Below, piece after piece: positions 42,221-52,232 of a stretch of DNA of 53,576 nucleotides (position 1 is its first letter; every line of letters starts with the position of its first letter). A program made the translations under genes and the position numbers. This stretch comes from Chara braunii (Eukaryota; Streptophyta; Charophyceae; Charales; Characeae). Below the pieces are notes generated by a model. It searched no databases. It was given only the letters and a program-made list of their open reading frames with translations, and was not told the origin of the DNA. The DNA is taken from NCBI GenBank assembly GCA_003427395.1, contig BFEA01000360.1, positions 1,520,488-1,574,063 on the forward strand. Direction: 5' to 3'.

Positions 42221-42498
42221 CTAGGCTACCAGAGTGGCCCGGGGTCACTTAATCGGCCGGGCGAAAAAAAAATATATATATATATATATTTTTTAAAATT
42301 TTAATTTTTATTCTAAATTTGGTGAAGAATTTCGATGTGACCCTGAGGCAAACGTTGTTCAGTTTATTTTTTTGCATAACATAGTGTTTTTCGGGATGTT
42401 TTAATTTTTTTTTTTTTTTTTTTTTTTTTGCTGGGACCTTCCCTGGTCTTTGCACAGGCTGGCCACCCGGGACCCGGGCGGCCCAGCTGGTAGCCTAG
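42221..42498. mobile_element. MITE 2 (278 bp)
   Basis: Perfect 12-bp terminal inverted repeats CTAGGCTACCAG/CTGGTAGCCTAG and an 8-bp duplication. Subterminal GC-rich parts (GGCCCGGGGTCAC; GGCCACCCGGGACC) flank an AT-rich core with (AT)n and a long T-run. Related to MITE 1. It interrupts the C-terminal end of leader repeat 2. Confidence 0.92.
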
Positions 42499-42506
42499 AT
42501 TGACAC
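42499..42506. repeat. Target-site duplication of MITE 2, right (ATTGACAC)
   Basis: Matches 42213-42220. Confidence 0.9.
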
Positions 42507-42995
42507 CCAATTACTTCCGTCAGAGTAACTCTCGGGAATAGGAGGAATCGAAATTGTCTCATAGATTACAGGCATTAACCCCCATTCCACTTTTTTCTCT
42601 CGTTTGATTAGATTTGTCTTCTCGTCGTAGATAGACTGAACAATAATTTCCCATAACTAATTAAAGGATTCATCATCGTTGTAGCCTCCCTTCTTGACGT
42701 AGGGACGAATATCATAGATATCTCCCTCCAAGAAGTGAGTCAGTACTACACAGATGGTCGAACTGCCAGAGTGTTAAGCCCAACAATGCTCATACTGATA
42801 GGGAAATACCCCTTTAACAATAAAATTTGAGAGCTCTTTCAGTGATTCAGCAGTTCGCATTCTTGATGGAATCTCTTATTCTTTGACTCATTCTCATTTT
42901 TCTCAATTCTTCAGGGACCATAAGGGCTCATAAGGCATACATGTGATCAAGCCTGACCCTCTCCAATAAGTAATGTCAGTCTCCTTCTCCGGCCC
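42499..42995 (-). pseudogene. Leader domain repeat 2, cut by MITE 2
   Basis: Minus-strand frames read YWRGSGLITC, ESLKELSNFIVKGVFPY, ICVVLTHFLEGDIYDIR, PYVKKGGYNDDESF and, at the MITE edge, SDGSNWVSI. Beyond the MITE the frame resumes as NMVLRWKE, which completes the NW...R end. Two stops are present. Confidence 0.65.
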
Positions 42996-43184
42996 AATGT
43001 GGTACCTCACACATGCACAGATGAGATCCAGTTAGCAACTGAAAACTTCCAATAAAATAATGACTCACTCAAGATAACAAATTCAATAAAAAAATTAAGA
43101 CATAGTTAATAGTTTTCATGACCTAATCAAAGGCTCAAAGCGGTTGCTGACCCAGGCTCGTTCCGGACACGAAAAACTTTCATG
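42996..43184 (-). other. Leader of element B next to the primer-binding site
   Basis: No coding frame that I can support. Confidence 0.4.
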
Positions 43185-43202
43185 TCCCCGGCAACGGCGC
43201 CA
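43185..43202 (-). promoter_or_regulatory. Primer-binding site for tRNA-Asp
   Basis: The plus strand reads TCCCCGGCAACGGCGCCA, identical to the last 18 nt of plant tRNA-Asp(GUC) including CCA. On the element's strand it begins TGGCGCC, four bases after the LTR end (CA at 43208-43207). It primes minus-strand DNA synthesis. Confidence 0.95.
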
Positions 43203-43671
43203 TTTTTGTTGCACTTTTTCTAGTCGGGCCTCTACAGGCGACCAGAAAGCCAGCAGGCTGTCACGCAAGATTTTGTAGCTGTTCGTAATAAATAAAATAA
43301 AATAAAATAAAATAAATTAAATGGGCAAATCCCCTCCTGCTGTGTTCGTCCGACTTCGAGCCAGACCCTTCAATTGCGGTCTTTGTCGGTCCACAGTCTT
43401 AGAAATCTTTTATTTTGATTCGGAACAGTAAAGAATCATGTAGAAGATAATCATAAATTCTATATGTCATGCATGCATCAATTTTGTCAATTTTCTAATT
43501 TTGAGAATTGTGACAGAATTATCAAAGAATGCAATTATCAGCAAGGACAATGCAAGAAGCAAGACTGACTGACTCGAGCAAAGACAAGGGTAAATGAGGG
43601 AAGAATGAGAACTCATAATAGTCTTAGAGAGTACACATGAAGAGAGCACGACCAACACTAGTCAAAAGTTC

Positions 43672-44430
43672 TCACTCATCCCTCTGAATCTCACACTCAA
43701 TCTCATATTTTGTTGCATGTCTCTTGTGCTTCCGGCCAAGTCTCCGTACCCTCTGAGGTTGTAGTCTCTCGATGTAGAGCCACTTGAAGCCTGCTAGTTC
43801 TGAGCATTTCCATCCAAGACTCATGACCCGAAAGTCAACCATTGCACAAAACTCCTCCCATAGAGTAGGAAGATAGGGCCGAGAGAAAATCCATCGCCTG
43901 AGATGTTGAAACTCTGAAGGTTCTGTCACTGTCCCATAGTCAATCTGTACTGGTGAGATAAACCTCTTGGCTAGGTTGACCAGGTCACTCCAACAGGAAC
44001 CGTCTATGAGAAGAGAAGGGACATGTGACCTTGGGTAGTCGGTGTAGAGTTTGGGTCCAAAATTACGAATTAGTTTCACTCCATTTTCATCTAACTCTTT
44101 CTCTTCCTCTTCTAGGTACCTGGCTGCAGCAACCCAGAATGAATCGAAGTACTCATGAGTCTCCTTACCTTTCTTCACGTAGAGTCTCAGGTCGAGGATG
44201 ATGCCTGCTGCAAAGCTGGTAAGAACAACAAAAATAGATAGGTTTCCTTGTCTGAAGCCAACTGCACTAAAGTACCGATACTGGACTGCATCTTTGAGGA
44301 CTATGATGTTGAGGCTGGCCAAGACTGATTCACTAACAGGAAAAAACTGGATTGCACTCATGGGTAGACAGACACCGGAACCGATCACTGGTGCAGATGA
44401 AGAAGTTAACCCTGTGCTGATCATTTTCAA
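43672..44430 (-). CDS. LTR-encoded leader domain protein (252 residues, unknown)
   Basis: The frame is open from ATG 44430 to the stop at 43672, wholly inside the 5' LTR, 465 bp before its inner edge. It contains VLKDAVQYRYFSAVGF, IFVVLTSFAAGIILDLRLYVKKG, WVAAARYLEEEEKE, LLIDGSCWSDLVNLAKRF, and a basic end (VRRLGRKHKRHATKYE). These align with the VLT...R-YV and NW..L...R parts of the leader repeats 2 to 4, so it is repeat 1 of the series. In sense with B and downstream of its putative TATA box. No known domain. It is the longest intact frame in the LTR; the 3' LTR copy is broken. Confidence 0.55.
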   Translation of the reverse strand: MKMISTGLTSSSAPVIGSGVCLPMSAIQFFPVSESVLASLNIIVLKDAVQYRYFSAVGFRQGNLSIFVVLTSFAAGIILDLRLYVKKGKETHEYFDSFWVAAARYLEEEEKELDENGVKLIRNFGPKLYTDYPRSHVPSLLIDGSCWSDLVNLAKRFISPVQIDYGTVTEPSEFQHLRRWIFSRPYLPTLWEEFCAMVDFRVMSLGWKCSELAGFKWLYIERLQPQRVRRLGRKHKRHATKYEIECEIQRDE

Positions 44431-47400
44431 CTGTAAATCTCGAGTGGTTGGAGTCGAGAGATGCTACTTAAACTTTGATTGAATGTTTGTTTGAGTGCTT
44501 TCTGAATGCTAGTCAAAAGTAAATTATATGCTGAATGAACATTGAAATGTTGAGCCACCGAAACATTCATCATATGAAATCATACTGCAAGGAGAACTGC
44601 AAATTATTTAAGGATGATTGTCGGTACAGATACTGGTGGATTTCCCGAGAAGGATTTCCGGGTCTTACTCCGTTCACTCAAGATTTGTTCCAGCCAATTC
44701 TACCGTTTCCAACGATGAACTGGTATTGTGTAACTTGCCATCGTGTCCATAAAAGTAGATTACGTATTCAATATACTTTTTCTCTTTTATCTTCTGAATT
44801 GCGTATTCATGTTGAACTCTCCTGCGTAATCCCATATCTTGGTATGCTTCTTCCTCCCATCCCTCTCTCCTATACCTGCATAACCTGTGTTTTATTACCA
44901 GAATCTCCTCTTCCCTCATATTTTCTCCTCACCCCCGGATCACACAATGGTAAGAAAGGTCATGAATCGTTATCGGCCGCACAACCAGGGTGACTAGCTG
45001 CCCTCAAACCCAGGGGTGTTGGTGTTAGTCAGGAAGTTCAACAAAATTGTCGAAAGTTTCTTTGCACGTTATGTCCTACTGTTAGCGAAACGTTGATGCA
45101 TGGCTAGTGACAGATTGAAGATGGCCTACAGGTTTTTTGCAGGCTCAGTCTTTTTTCACAGTTTAGGTATCGCAATGTATGGATCCTAAAAAAAACACTT
45201 GCTAAGCACGATTCTTTTTTCTGCTATAGCTCTTTATTAAGACTAGTCGGGGTGAATGAGAATGCTATGAATGCTTAGTTGCACGTACTCATCTCGAGTA
45301 GTTTACTGTCGAGATTTGAACAGACAACCCGTGCTGAACTAACTGAGTTCACAACAGATGATCAAATACTGGAACTAAGAGTGAGCAGCTAAACACAGGC
45401 TGACTCTTTCACCAATTGATTCAACTGGAACAACCTGTGGCCAACCAACTGCACTTTGTGTGTCATGTTGGATGCTAACAAGCATTATCGTTACCGACAC
45501 TCAACACAAAGCGCTATCGGTGGCCACTGTCGTCCTAACGAGATGCATGTGTCATCAATGATTATTATCATTGTGTATAACGCAGGGGGTTACTGATTGC
45601 TGGTGCTACCCTAGTGTGGTACGATGGTCAACCGACAGCAAGAGCTACCTCTACGCCACGCAAGACAATACGAGTCATAGTTTGGCCGTCAAAGGGTAAA
45701 CTTTCAGGGTACTCGACGTTCAGAATGCGAGTCCCACCTCAATATAATGACCTTGAGTATGAAGTCCGGTTTTTGCTCAAAACTGTAGACTTAAGTATGA
45801 GACTTGTCCGTACTTCACATGTACAACCCCTGAGTACGATATCCGTCTCTACTTAACACTTCAGTTTTGTGCATGGGGCTCATTGGTACTTTCTGAGCCT
45901 AGACCACGCATCCTTACTCAACATTTGTATAAATAGATCAATTTAGAATAAAATCAATGTACGATGACTTAGGGGTTTGTTACGTTCCTAAGGGCTCAAG
46001 AGAAATGTCTCGAAGGAACTCAACGAAACGCCCCCTCGATGCCGACTGAGCTACACCTTGATGGAGAAAACGTCCTCGCAATCTAGGCGGGAGTTGCAGG
46101 GATGTTTACCAATTTTTTCTTTGGCCAAACTTACTAAGGGAAAAATCCGTACCCACACTAAACCAAAATCACCGAGTGTTTTCAGACTTCTTTCAGCCTC
46201 AACATTTAGTTAATGAGAGCAGGACTATCTTTTTCATGGTTTGACCTCTTCAGACTCTCAGCTCTCTTATATCTCTCAGAAGAGTTAGTAGAGTTTGTCA
46301 CTGAGCAACTCGGCATTTTGTGATGACCAAGAGAGGAAGGTCAGTACTTTCCGCGATCCACCTTCCCTTCTCATAAGAGGACAGAAAGGAACATTCAAAG
46401 AGTTCTGCTTTACCCAACAACTGGCCCATAGCACCATGTCAGTGATTATTAAGATTAGTTCTAGTAAATAATTAAAGCATCGTCATTTCTGTCCTGAGTC
46501 AAATTAACCAATCCTTAGCCCACATTCAAAAAACTGATTATTGAGGATATTAATGTCCATCAAGTAGGAACTTAACAATCAGGTAAGCTATTTCTCTTAG
46601 TTGTTGTTCCCTTCTCTTGCTACTCATCGCTCGATGACACAGTAGTGCGGAGTGTTCGTTGGTCAAACATGGATCATGATTCACAATTACTTCCAGATCT
46701 TACGAGCAACCATTCTTCCTAAGTGCGGGTGGGATTCTGAACAGAAAGCCTTGAGGGTTCTCAACCCTTCGCTGGTTCTTGTCCACCTGATTGAAACGAT
46801 CGTGTAGTGCCACGATGACTCCAATTAAATTAGAACACAAGTATCAATGCATTATTCATCATCCAGTTTCCACACAAGGGCTATCACACAAGCAAGGGGT
46901 ACAAAGATCTTGACGGTGGTAAAGTGGAAACATTCTCAAGTGATCAACACCTTGTCTTATCTAGGCCCAAAAACATACTCAAACCTCTCCCGGGGGCACA
47001 CCACCGGTACTCTGGTTTTTCGTTGCGCTCGTCCACTATCTCTTACTCATTTAGATGTTCAAGCTCTCACCACAACGCTCAATCTCACTAAGCGTGCGTC
47101 AACTGGGAAATGTTCGTAGCATAGAATGACAAAGTTACCACCTCTGTAAACAAATCACTAGCGAACGAGCCTGTGCTTGAAAGAGCGAATGACAACGCGC
47201 GGAATAAAGAAACAAAATCCCTCTTAAAGGTGACTTTAAGAATCATTATAAAAGCCCGTATCCGCAACAATCAGTCCGACGATTGAGAATCATGACCGCG
47301 CAGAGCCCGACATAGCTGCTTTTCATTTCAAATATAACAGTCATTGAACTACCCATCATCAGAAGAAGACCCAACATCCAAGCAACGAATATCAATGTCA

Positions 47401-47451
47401 AACTATGGCGCATTTGATAAAGACGATTTTCCTCGAGAAGACAAACACTGG

Positions 47452-47775
47452 TTACCACAAACTCAACGAGGAACCCGGGGTAAAAGCAAGACACACGCCA
47501 AGAGTCGGTTCCTTGAAGGAAAAAAGAGAGAATGTCATGGCATACCAAACTTTGCGCCTCCACCCTCTCCTACAGGCTTTCATCACCTTCCACTTATTGC
47601 GTGTACCGAGAATCTCACGTTTTAACCCCTTCAGGTTCCCGTCGGAATCCTCTGTGGCTGCTACTCCTCTTGTCCCTTTCTCAGCGGGGCGGGTTCGTTC
47701 AGTATAACTTAGTGCCAACGGCTTCGTGTACGCGTCCACATGGCAGGCCACATCATCTATTGGATCTCGCTTCAC
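47452..47775 (-). CDS. Conserved small frame in the 5' LTR of B (unknown)
   Basis: Partner of 11219-11539: 107 codons starting MKRDPIDDVACHVDAYTK. The two differ by many substitutions and no frame-breaking change in this span. An overlapping frame (47246-47563) contains hydrophobic runs such as WMLGLLLMMGSS. Function unknown. Confidence 0.3.
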   Translation of the reverse strand: MKRDPIDDVACHVDAYTKPLALSYTERTRPAEKGTRGVAATEDSDGNLKGLKREILGTRNKWKVMKACRRGWRRKVWYAMTFSLFSFKEPTLGVCLAFTPGSSLSLW

Positions 47776-48281
47776 TAATTATGACCCCGCCTCATAAAAG
47801 AAAGGAGGGTGACGTCAACAATATAGTTGCTAGTGCAACTTTCTTACGCAAGTCCGACTTCCACACGTTCGTATATTCCTTGCACTTCCTTAGCGCCCGC
47901 GCCTTTTTATCAGTCTCCCTTTTCGTATTCTCAAGTTGGACTTCTTTGTTAAGAATGGAGAACGACATAGCGCAGCAGGTTCAATGAAAATTGTCGCGTT
48001 TAGAGGGTTGATGTCAACAGCAGGAATAGGAAGCACGACTGTCAATGGTCACTCCACCTGAGCATGATCGAGAGTGCGTCATAACTGGGTTTATTCTAGT
48101 CGATCTGGCCATGAGATCGAGGGTTGTCCCCCGAAAGCGTGCGCAAGCTCACATTCAGCAGAACTGAGGTAGCGACTGACTTTGCTTCGTACGTTTCTCT
48201 CCTCTTCTCGATAAAGGGTCCGTATAACAAGCACCGTCACCCGCAATGTCAAGATGATGTCAACAGCTCGAGTTGCGCGTA

Positions 48282-48410
48282 TAACTCTCTCTCGCCCCTT
48301 CTCTCGCTTTCTCTTTCTTGTCTCTCTCTCTCTCTCGTAACCGCTCACGCCCCTCCCTCTCTCTCTCTAAGATGTCCCCTCCTCTCGATCGCTCTCTCTC
48401 TCTCTCTGAT
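48282..48410 (+). repeat. CT-rich simple repeat in the 5' LTR of B
   Basis: Counterpart of 12086-12208, with slippage differences. Confidence 0.85.
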
Positions 48411-48496
48411 GATCATGTTTGTCTCTCCTTCCCCGTTCTTGAGCATAACTATTGCGTGCGAGACTGCCCAGTAACTGCCTCTCTCTCTCAGTCTCG

Positions 48497-48820
48497 ATGA
48501 CCTCCCTCTTTCGACTCGCGCTGACCTCTCTCTTGGCGTCTAGTGGCCTCGGCCTCTTCTCTGTCTCGAGTTGGCCTTCGGGCCACTTTCCACAAGCTCG
48601 GCGGGCGGGTGATCTCGTCGCCACTGGCCTAGACCGTGCCAGGATGGGGGCGTGGCCTCTAAATCGTTTGCCTCGCGTTCTGCCTCTGTATCGAGGTCCA
48701 AATGTTGTTGTTCCCGCTCCGCTGTATCCGTGGACGTCTCCTGCTCGTATTACACTATTTTCACTTTTATCTCGTCTGTTACGCCATCTCTTCTACACCT
48801 CCTCTCCGCTCAGTCTTTAG
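48497..48820 (+). CDS. Conserved small antisense frame in the 5' LTR (unknown)
   Basis: Partner of 12300-12623, same length from ATG 48497 to the stop. An upstream in-frame start exists at 48452. No domain recognised. Confidence 0.25.
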   Translation: MTSLFRLALTSLLASSGLGLFSVSSWPSGHFPQARRAGDLVATGLDRARMGAWPLNRLPRVLPLYRGPNVVVPAPLYPWTSPARITLFSLLSRLLRHLFYTSSPLSL

Positions 48821-49130
48821 CCTCCGTAATCGCCATCTGCAGATCTTGATCTGCCTCATTTCATCCTTTTTACCCCCCTCAACGTTGATTTTTATCCTCG
48901 CCTCCTGATTACAGCGGCTGTAATCCAGGATCGCGGTTACGGTGGGCCCTTCCTTAGTCATTCGCTCCCACCTCCAGATAAAATGGAGGTACCTAGGCCT
49001 TTACTCAGCCAACTCTCTCTTCCCCGCGAACACCACTCCTCACTTCTAGCTCAGTCCGCCAATCACTAGCACGTCGAAAGCCTCTGAACGCCTCGCTCAA
49101 ACCCTAACCGAGGACCCATTTGTCTCCCCC

Positions 49131-49136
49131 TTTATA
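49131..49136 (-). promoter_or_regulatory. Putative TATA box of the 5' LTR of B (TATAAA)
   Basis: Counterpart of 12994-13001. It would drive transcription of B toward lower coordinates, across the LTR, leader and gag-pol. Confidence 0.5.
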
Positions 49137-49711
49137 GGCTTGCCTCTCATTCCAACCTACCCCACGTTCTAAACGAGAGATTCAAATAATTAATAAAATA
49201 ATTAAATCAGTTAATCTATAAGAAAAATTGGAGAAACGAAGCTCAACTGTTGGAGCACGAGCCAGACACAATGTTATTGTCAGTCACTAACTCTGATGAT
49301 GTGACTATCGGTCTAAGGTGGTGGATCCATAACGGGATACCGACCCGCAACCTCTGTTCTCTAAAGAGGATGGTCGTACTACAGCTAATGGGTACCCGTG
49401 TTCGATGGCAAGGAGGGGGCTTATGACTTCCCATGGGGGGGGCGATAAGCCTCCTACCAAAGCGGCCACAGGTTGCCCCTTTTTGGGGTTTCCACCACGC
49501 GGTGCTCAGCCGAGCGGACCAGACACAGGTAATAAGCGAAGGGTCGGGCCAATCTAGGCCGTCAGACGGCAACCACAGTTCAACCGTTGGCCCCCGCAAA
49601 ATGAAAGAAAACCGAAAGAGAAAGCCACGCCTAGTGAATCAGCTAATAAGAAAAATAGTAATAACAATAATAATAATAAGACTAACAAGATAATGAAAGT
49701 AAGGAAATTAT

Positions 49712-49785
49712 AACACTGCAGTGGTCTGAAGCCACTGGATTTCCCTGAAGTAAGGCATGGGTTCAGATCCGTGCAAAGATCCGAC
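49712..49785 (+). other. tRNA-like remnant in the 5' LTR
   Basis: Same stretch as 13588-13664. The B-box-like word has become GGGTTCAGATCC. Confidence 0.3.
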
Positions 49786-50077
49786 TCTTGACTTTTATTT
49801 TCGCTTTTTCTTTCTTTTCTCTTCCTTTTGACTTACTTGATCCTCTTCTGCTTGATAGTAACAACAACTTCATTTATCTAACCCGTAACATGACTAAGGG
49901 AGAGCGCCAATCGAACCAGTTTCGCAGCCGTGCACAACCCGACTGACCCTGGTACGCAACGAGCTCGGTAGTGGAATCCCAGGTGGTCAATCCAATACCA
50001 CACCTGCAGGACTCTAAGCGCCTCTGAGCAGGGTGCCAGGTACGTAGTGGGGGGTCGGGAAACCGCGCCCTCCCACA

Positions 50078-50081
50078 ACGG
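50078..50081. repeat. Target-site duplication of element B, right copy (ACGG)
   Basis: Matches 6624-6627. The base after it (G) does not match the base before the left copy, so the duplication is 4 bp. Confidence 0.7.
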
Positions 50082-50439
50082 GCACATAGGAACGTAGCAT
50101 GGGGCCGAACAACAATCTGAATTCGGCATGACAAGGACCCGAGGGTCCATTAACTTAGCAAGTGCGGCGCGACAAATGACAAGAGAATAAGGGAGCCGAG
50201 GGGTGGACGGCCTGGTGGTCGCGGGACGCTAGAAGATAAGGGCCCAACATGGGGGCCGCCTATCACAATTAGCGGAAACCACAGATTGGAGGCCCCACGG
50301 CCGGAGAAACCCGCGCACACAAGGCCCGAGAAAGGCAAGGGAAAGGGGCCACCGTAGGGCGGTGGACGCCAAAAGAGCATGGGACACCTTGAGGAAAAAC
50401 ACCACGGACCACATGAGACGAAGTAAAAATAATGGTGTC

Positions 50440-50566
50440 CGGGACAAAATATGTTGGGAAACACCGACGGGACAAAGTGTCGGGAACCACCGGTGGGATA
50501 AAGTGTCGGGGACCACCAGCGGGACAAAGCGTCGGGGACCACCAACGGGACAAGTATCGGGGACAC
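50440..50566 (+). repeat. Minisatellite (period about 26 bp, about 4.5 copies)
   Basis: CGGGACAAAGTGTCGGGGACCACC recurs with small changes. Each unit contains a GGGACAAAG...TCGGGGACC pair. Confidence 0.85.
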
Positions 50567-51015
50567 GTGAATTTCTGAAGAAGAAACGGTGGAGCGGCAT
50601 GAGGGGAAAATAATTAAAACAAGATGCACCGTCAAGATCGAGATCTTGACGGCCGAAAATATTAGCGCCACTAGTGCAAGCACCAGCGGTAGCAAACGGG
50701 AAGGCCAAAAGGAAAAAAAAAAAGTTAAGAATCATGAAGTGGGAGGCATGGGAGCAATCCGAAAAATCTCGAATCAACCTCCGTCAAGAAAATGAAGTCA
50801 AAAAAGACTCTGTGTGAAAAATAGGCCTGAGGGAGAAAATCGGAGTACGAGGGGCTACTGAGGGAGAAAAATAGAGGCAAAGGGAAGCTCCCATGGGCAT
50901 GAGGAAGTCATTATTGCAGTCCGAGATATAACGGACCGCATCATGGGCATAGGGAGGGCCAAAACTAAGAGGAATGGCCTAGAAAAGGGTCTTAACGGTC
51001 ACTTGACACTTGGCA

Positions 51016-51190
51016 TGCTAGGAAAAGAAAGAAAAAAAAAAAAAAAAGTGAGAAAATAAAAAAAGTGAGAGGGAGTCAGTGAGTTGGCCGTCAGTAGGGA
51101 CTGCCACAAGTAGGGACTGGCATGTCCCTACTGTCCAAGAAAGGAGGAAAAGGAAAAGAAAAGAAAAGAGAAAAGAAAAGAGAAGAGAAA
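51016..51190 (+). repeat. Purine-rich simple sequence
   Basis: Poly(A) (51028-51048) and (A3-4)G runs near 51145-51190, around a short inverted repeat AGTAGGGACTG...TCCCTACT (51092-51131). Confidence 0.7.
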
Positions 51191-51315
51191 AATGTCTTAA
51201 CGGTTAAAAACGACCACTTGGGGAGATGCATCCGTGACCAGATACATTCTGGAATATGGCGGTTGCAAAGGGCATTGATTTTCTCTTGATTTTGCAGAGA
51301 AAATAAAAAAAAATC

Positions 51316-51920
51316 AAGACCCCATGCAACTGAGATTCAACGGATTGCATGGGGGGAGAGAAACACATGTTTTAGGTGCATCCTGAGCCAATATCGAGTC
51401 TGAATGCACTTGAAAGTTGCACCGCCGATTTCCCCCATCGGTAATGTCTGCCCACCCCTCGTCACCGTGATGAGGGACTGGTACAACCTTGCCCTCGCAC
51501 CACAGTTGTGGTGCCAACCTACCCTGTGGACTAGGGAGGGATCCGGGTTGGTTGGTGTTCCCCCATACTATATATAGAATAGTGAGAGGATGAGATAGAT
51601 GCATACTATCAAGAAAAATGAGAAAGATGAGAGAAGAATATAGCTTACCTTTAAAAAAAAGTTGGTCGTTTTTTTTTTCTTCAGTTGTGGGCTAGTTGTG
51701 GGGCAATGGGGCTAGAAAATTAACCCCCATTGCAGTCCGAGTTACAACGGATTGCATGAGGAAGGGAAAACGCATGTTTTAGGTGCATCCGGGATCAATA
51801 TTGAGTCCAGATGCACTTGAAAATTGAGCACTTCATTTTCTTTTAGTTTGGGGCAAGTTGTGGGGTTGTGGGACTAGGAAAATGGGCATAACTGCAGTCT
51901 GATAAATATCGAACTGCATA
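51316..51920 (+). repeat. Degenerate repeat, two long copies and short pieces
   Basis: CAACGGATTGCATG, CATGTTTTAGGTGCATCC and CAGATGCACTTGAAA-like words occur in the same order near 51330-51415 and 51750-51825. GCAGTCCGAG...ACGG-like pieces also occur near 50914, 51734 and 51893. GGGCWAGTTGTGGGGY is found near 51690 and 51851. Confidence 0.65.
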
Positions 51921-52232
51921 AGGATGTCTAGGCTAAAAGAAAATGAGCCATGGCAAGCCCAAAAGACTAGAAAAGAGTGATTTCGGCATGAGACGAATAA
52001 AGACACAAAACGGTAACCGTGAGATGAGATCTCGCGACCAAGAATAACATGCAAATGTGGGTCACCTAAGGAAGGGATATTGGAACCACCAAGGATAAGG
52101 AGGTCCCAAAATAGAAATGGGACATCATCCGGAACGTTGCCGGAGACTAAGTGGGACAAATAAAAATAGTCGAAAAACGGAACACACGCTGGCGGGACTA
52201 CCTGCGGGATAAAAAAAATGGAACTAGTACGG

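Larger units (their letters stand above)
6628..50077 (-). mobile_element. Element B: giant Ty3/gypsy LTR retrotransposon with about 7-kb LTRs
   Basis: Two long direct repeats (6628-13955 and 43207-50077) flank an internal region that carries, on the minus strand, a primer-binding site, a leader with repeated domains, gag, protease, RT, RNase H and integrase. Both repeats start TG and end CA, and ACGG flanks the whole unit at 6624-6627 and 50078-50081. The present length is 43.4 kb; removing the Penelope-like array (about 17.6 kb) and the two MITEs leaves about 25 kb. By-eye LTR divergence of very roughly 10 percent suggests an old insertion. Long LTRs, a leader ORF and an antisense 3' ORF recall the plant Tat/Ogre type, and a tRNA-Asp primer recalls Athila. 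Exact lineage was not tested. Confidence 0.88.
43207..50077 (-). mobile_element. 5' LTR of element B (6871 bp)
   Basis: Read on the plus strand it runs from TGTTGCACTTTTTCTAG to GCGCCCTCCCACA. Only four bases separate it from the tRNA-Asp primer-binding site, which fixes its inner edge. It carries an open minus-strand frame at 43672-44430. Apart from the conserved small frames listed separately, 44431-47245 and 48820-50077 hold no gene that I can recognise. If the TATA box at 49131-49136 is used, about 5.9 kb of the LTR would be transcribed as R/U5 ahead of the internal region. Confidence 0.9.
50082..52232. other. Flank right of element B: repeat-rich, probably the rest of A's 3' LTR
   Basis: By the target duplication this sequence was contiguous with 6627. 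It holds a minisatellite (50440-50566), purine-rich simple sequence (51016-51190) and degenerate long repeats (50910-51900). The long minus-strand frames at 50150-50777 are low-complexity. No gene is supported and the end of A's LTR could not be fixed. Confidence 0.45.

Noticed and set aside
50150-50777. Minus-strand frames of about 180 codons with many Pro, Ser and Trp
   Set aside because: Two frames are open together over a short GC-rich repeat; low complexity with no domain.
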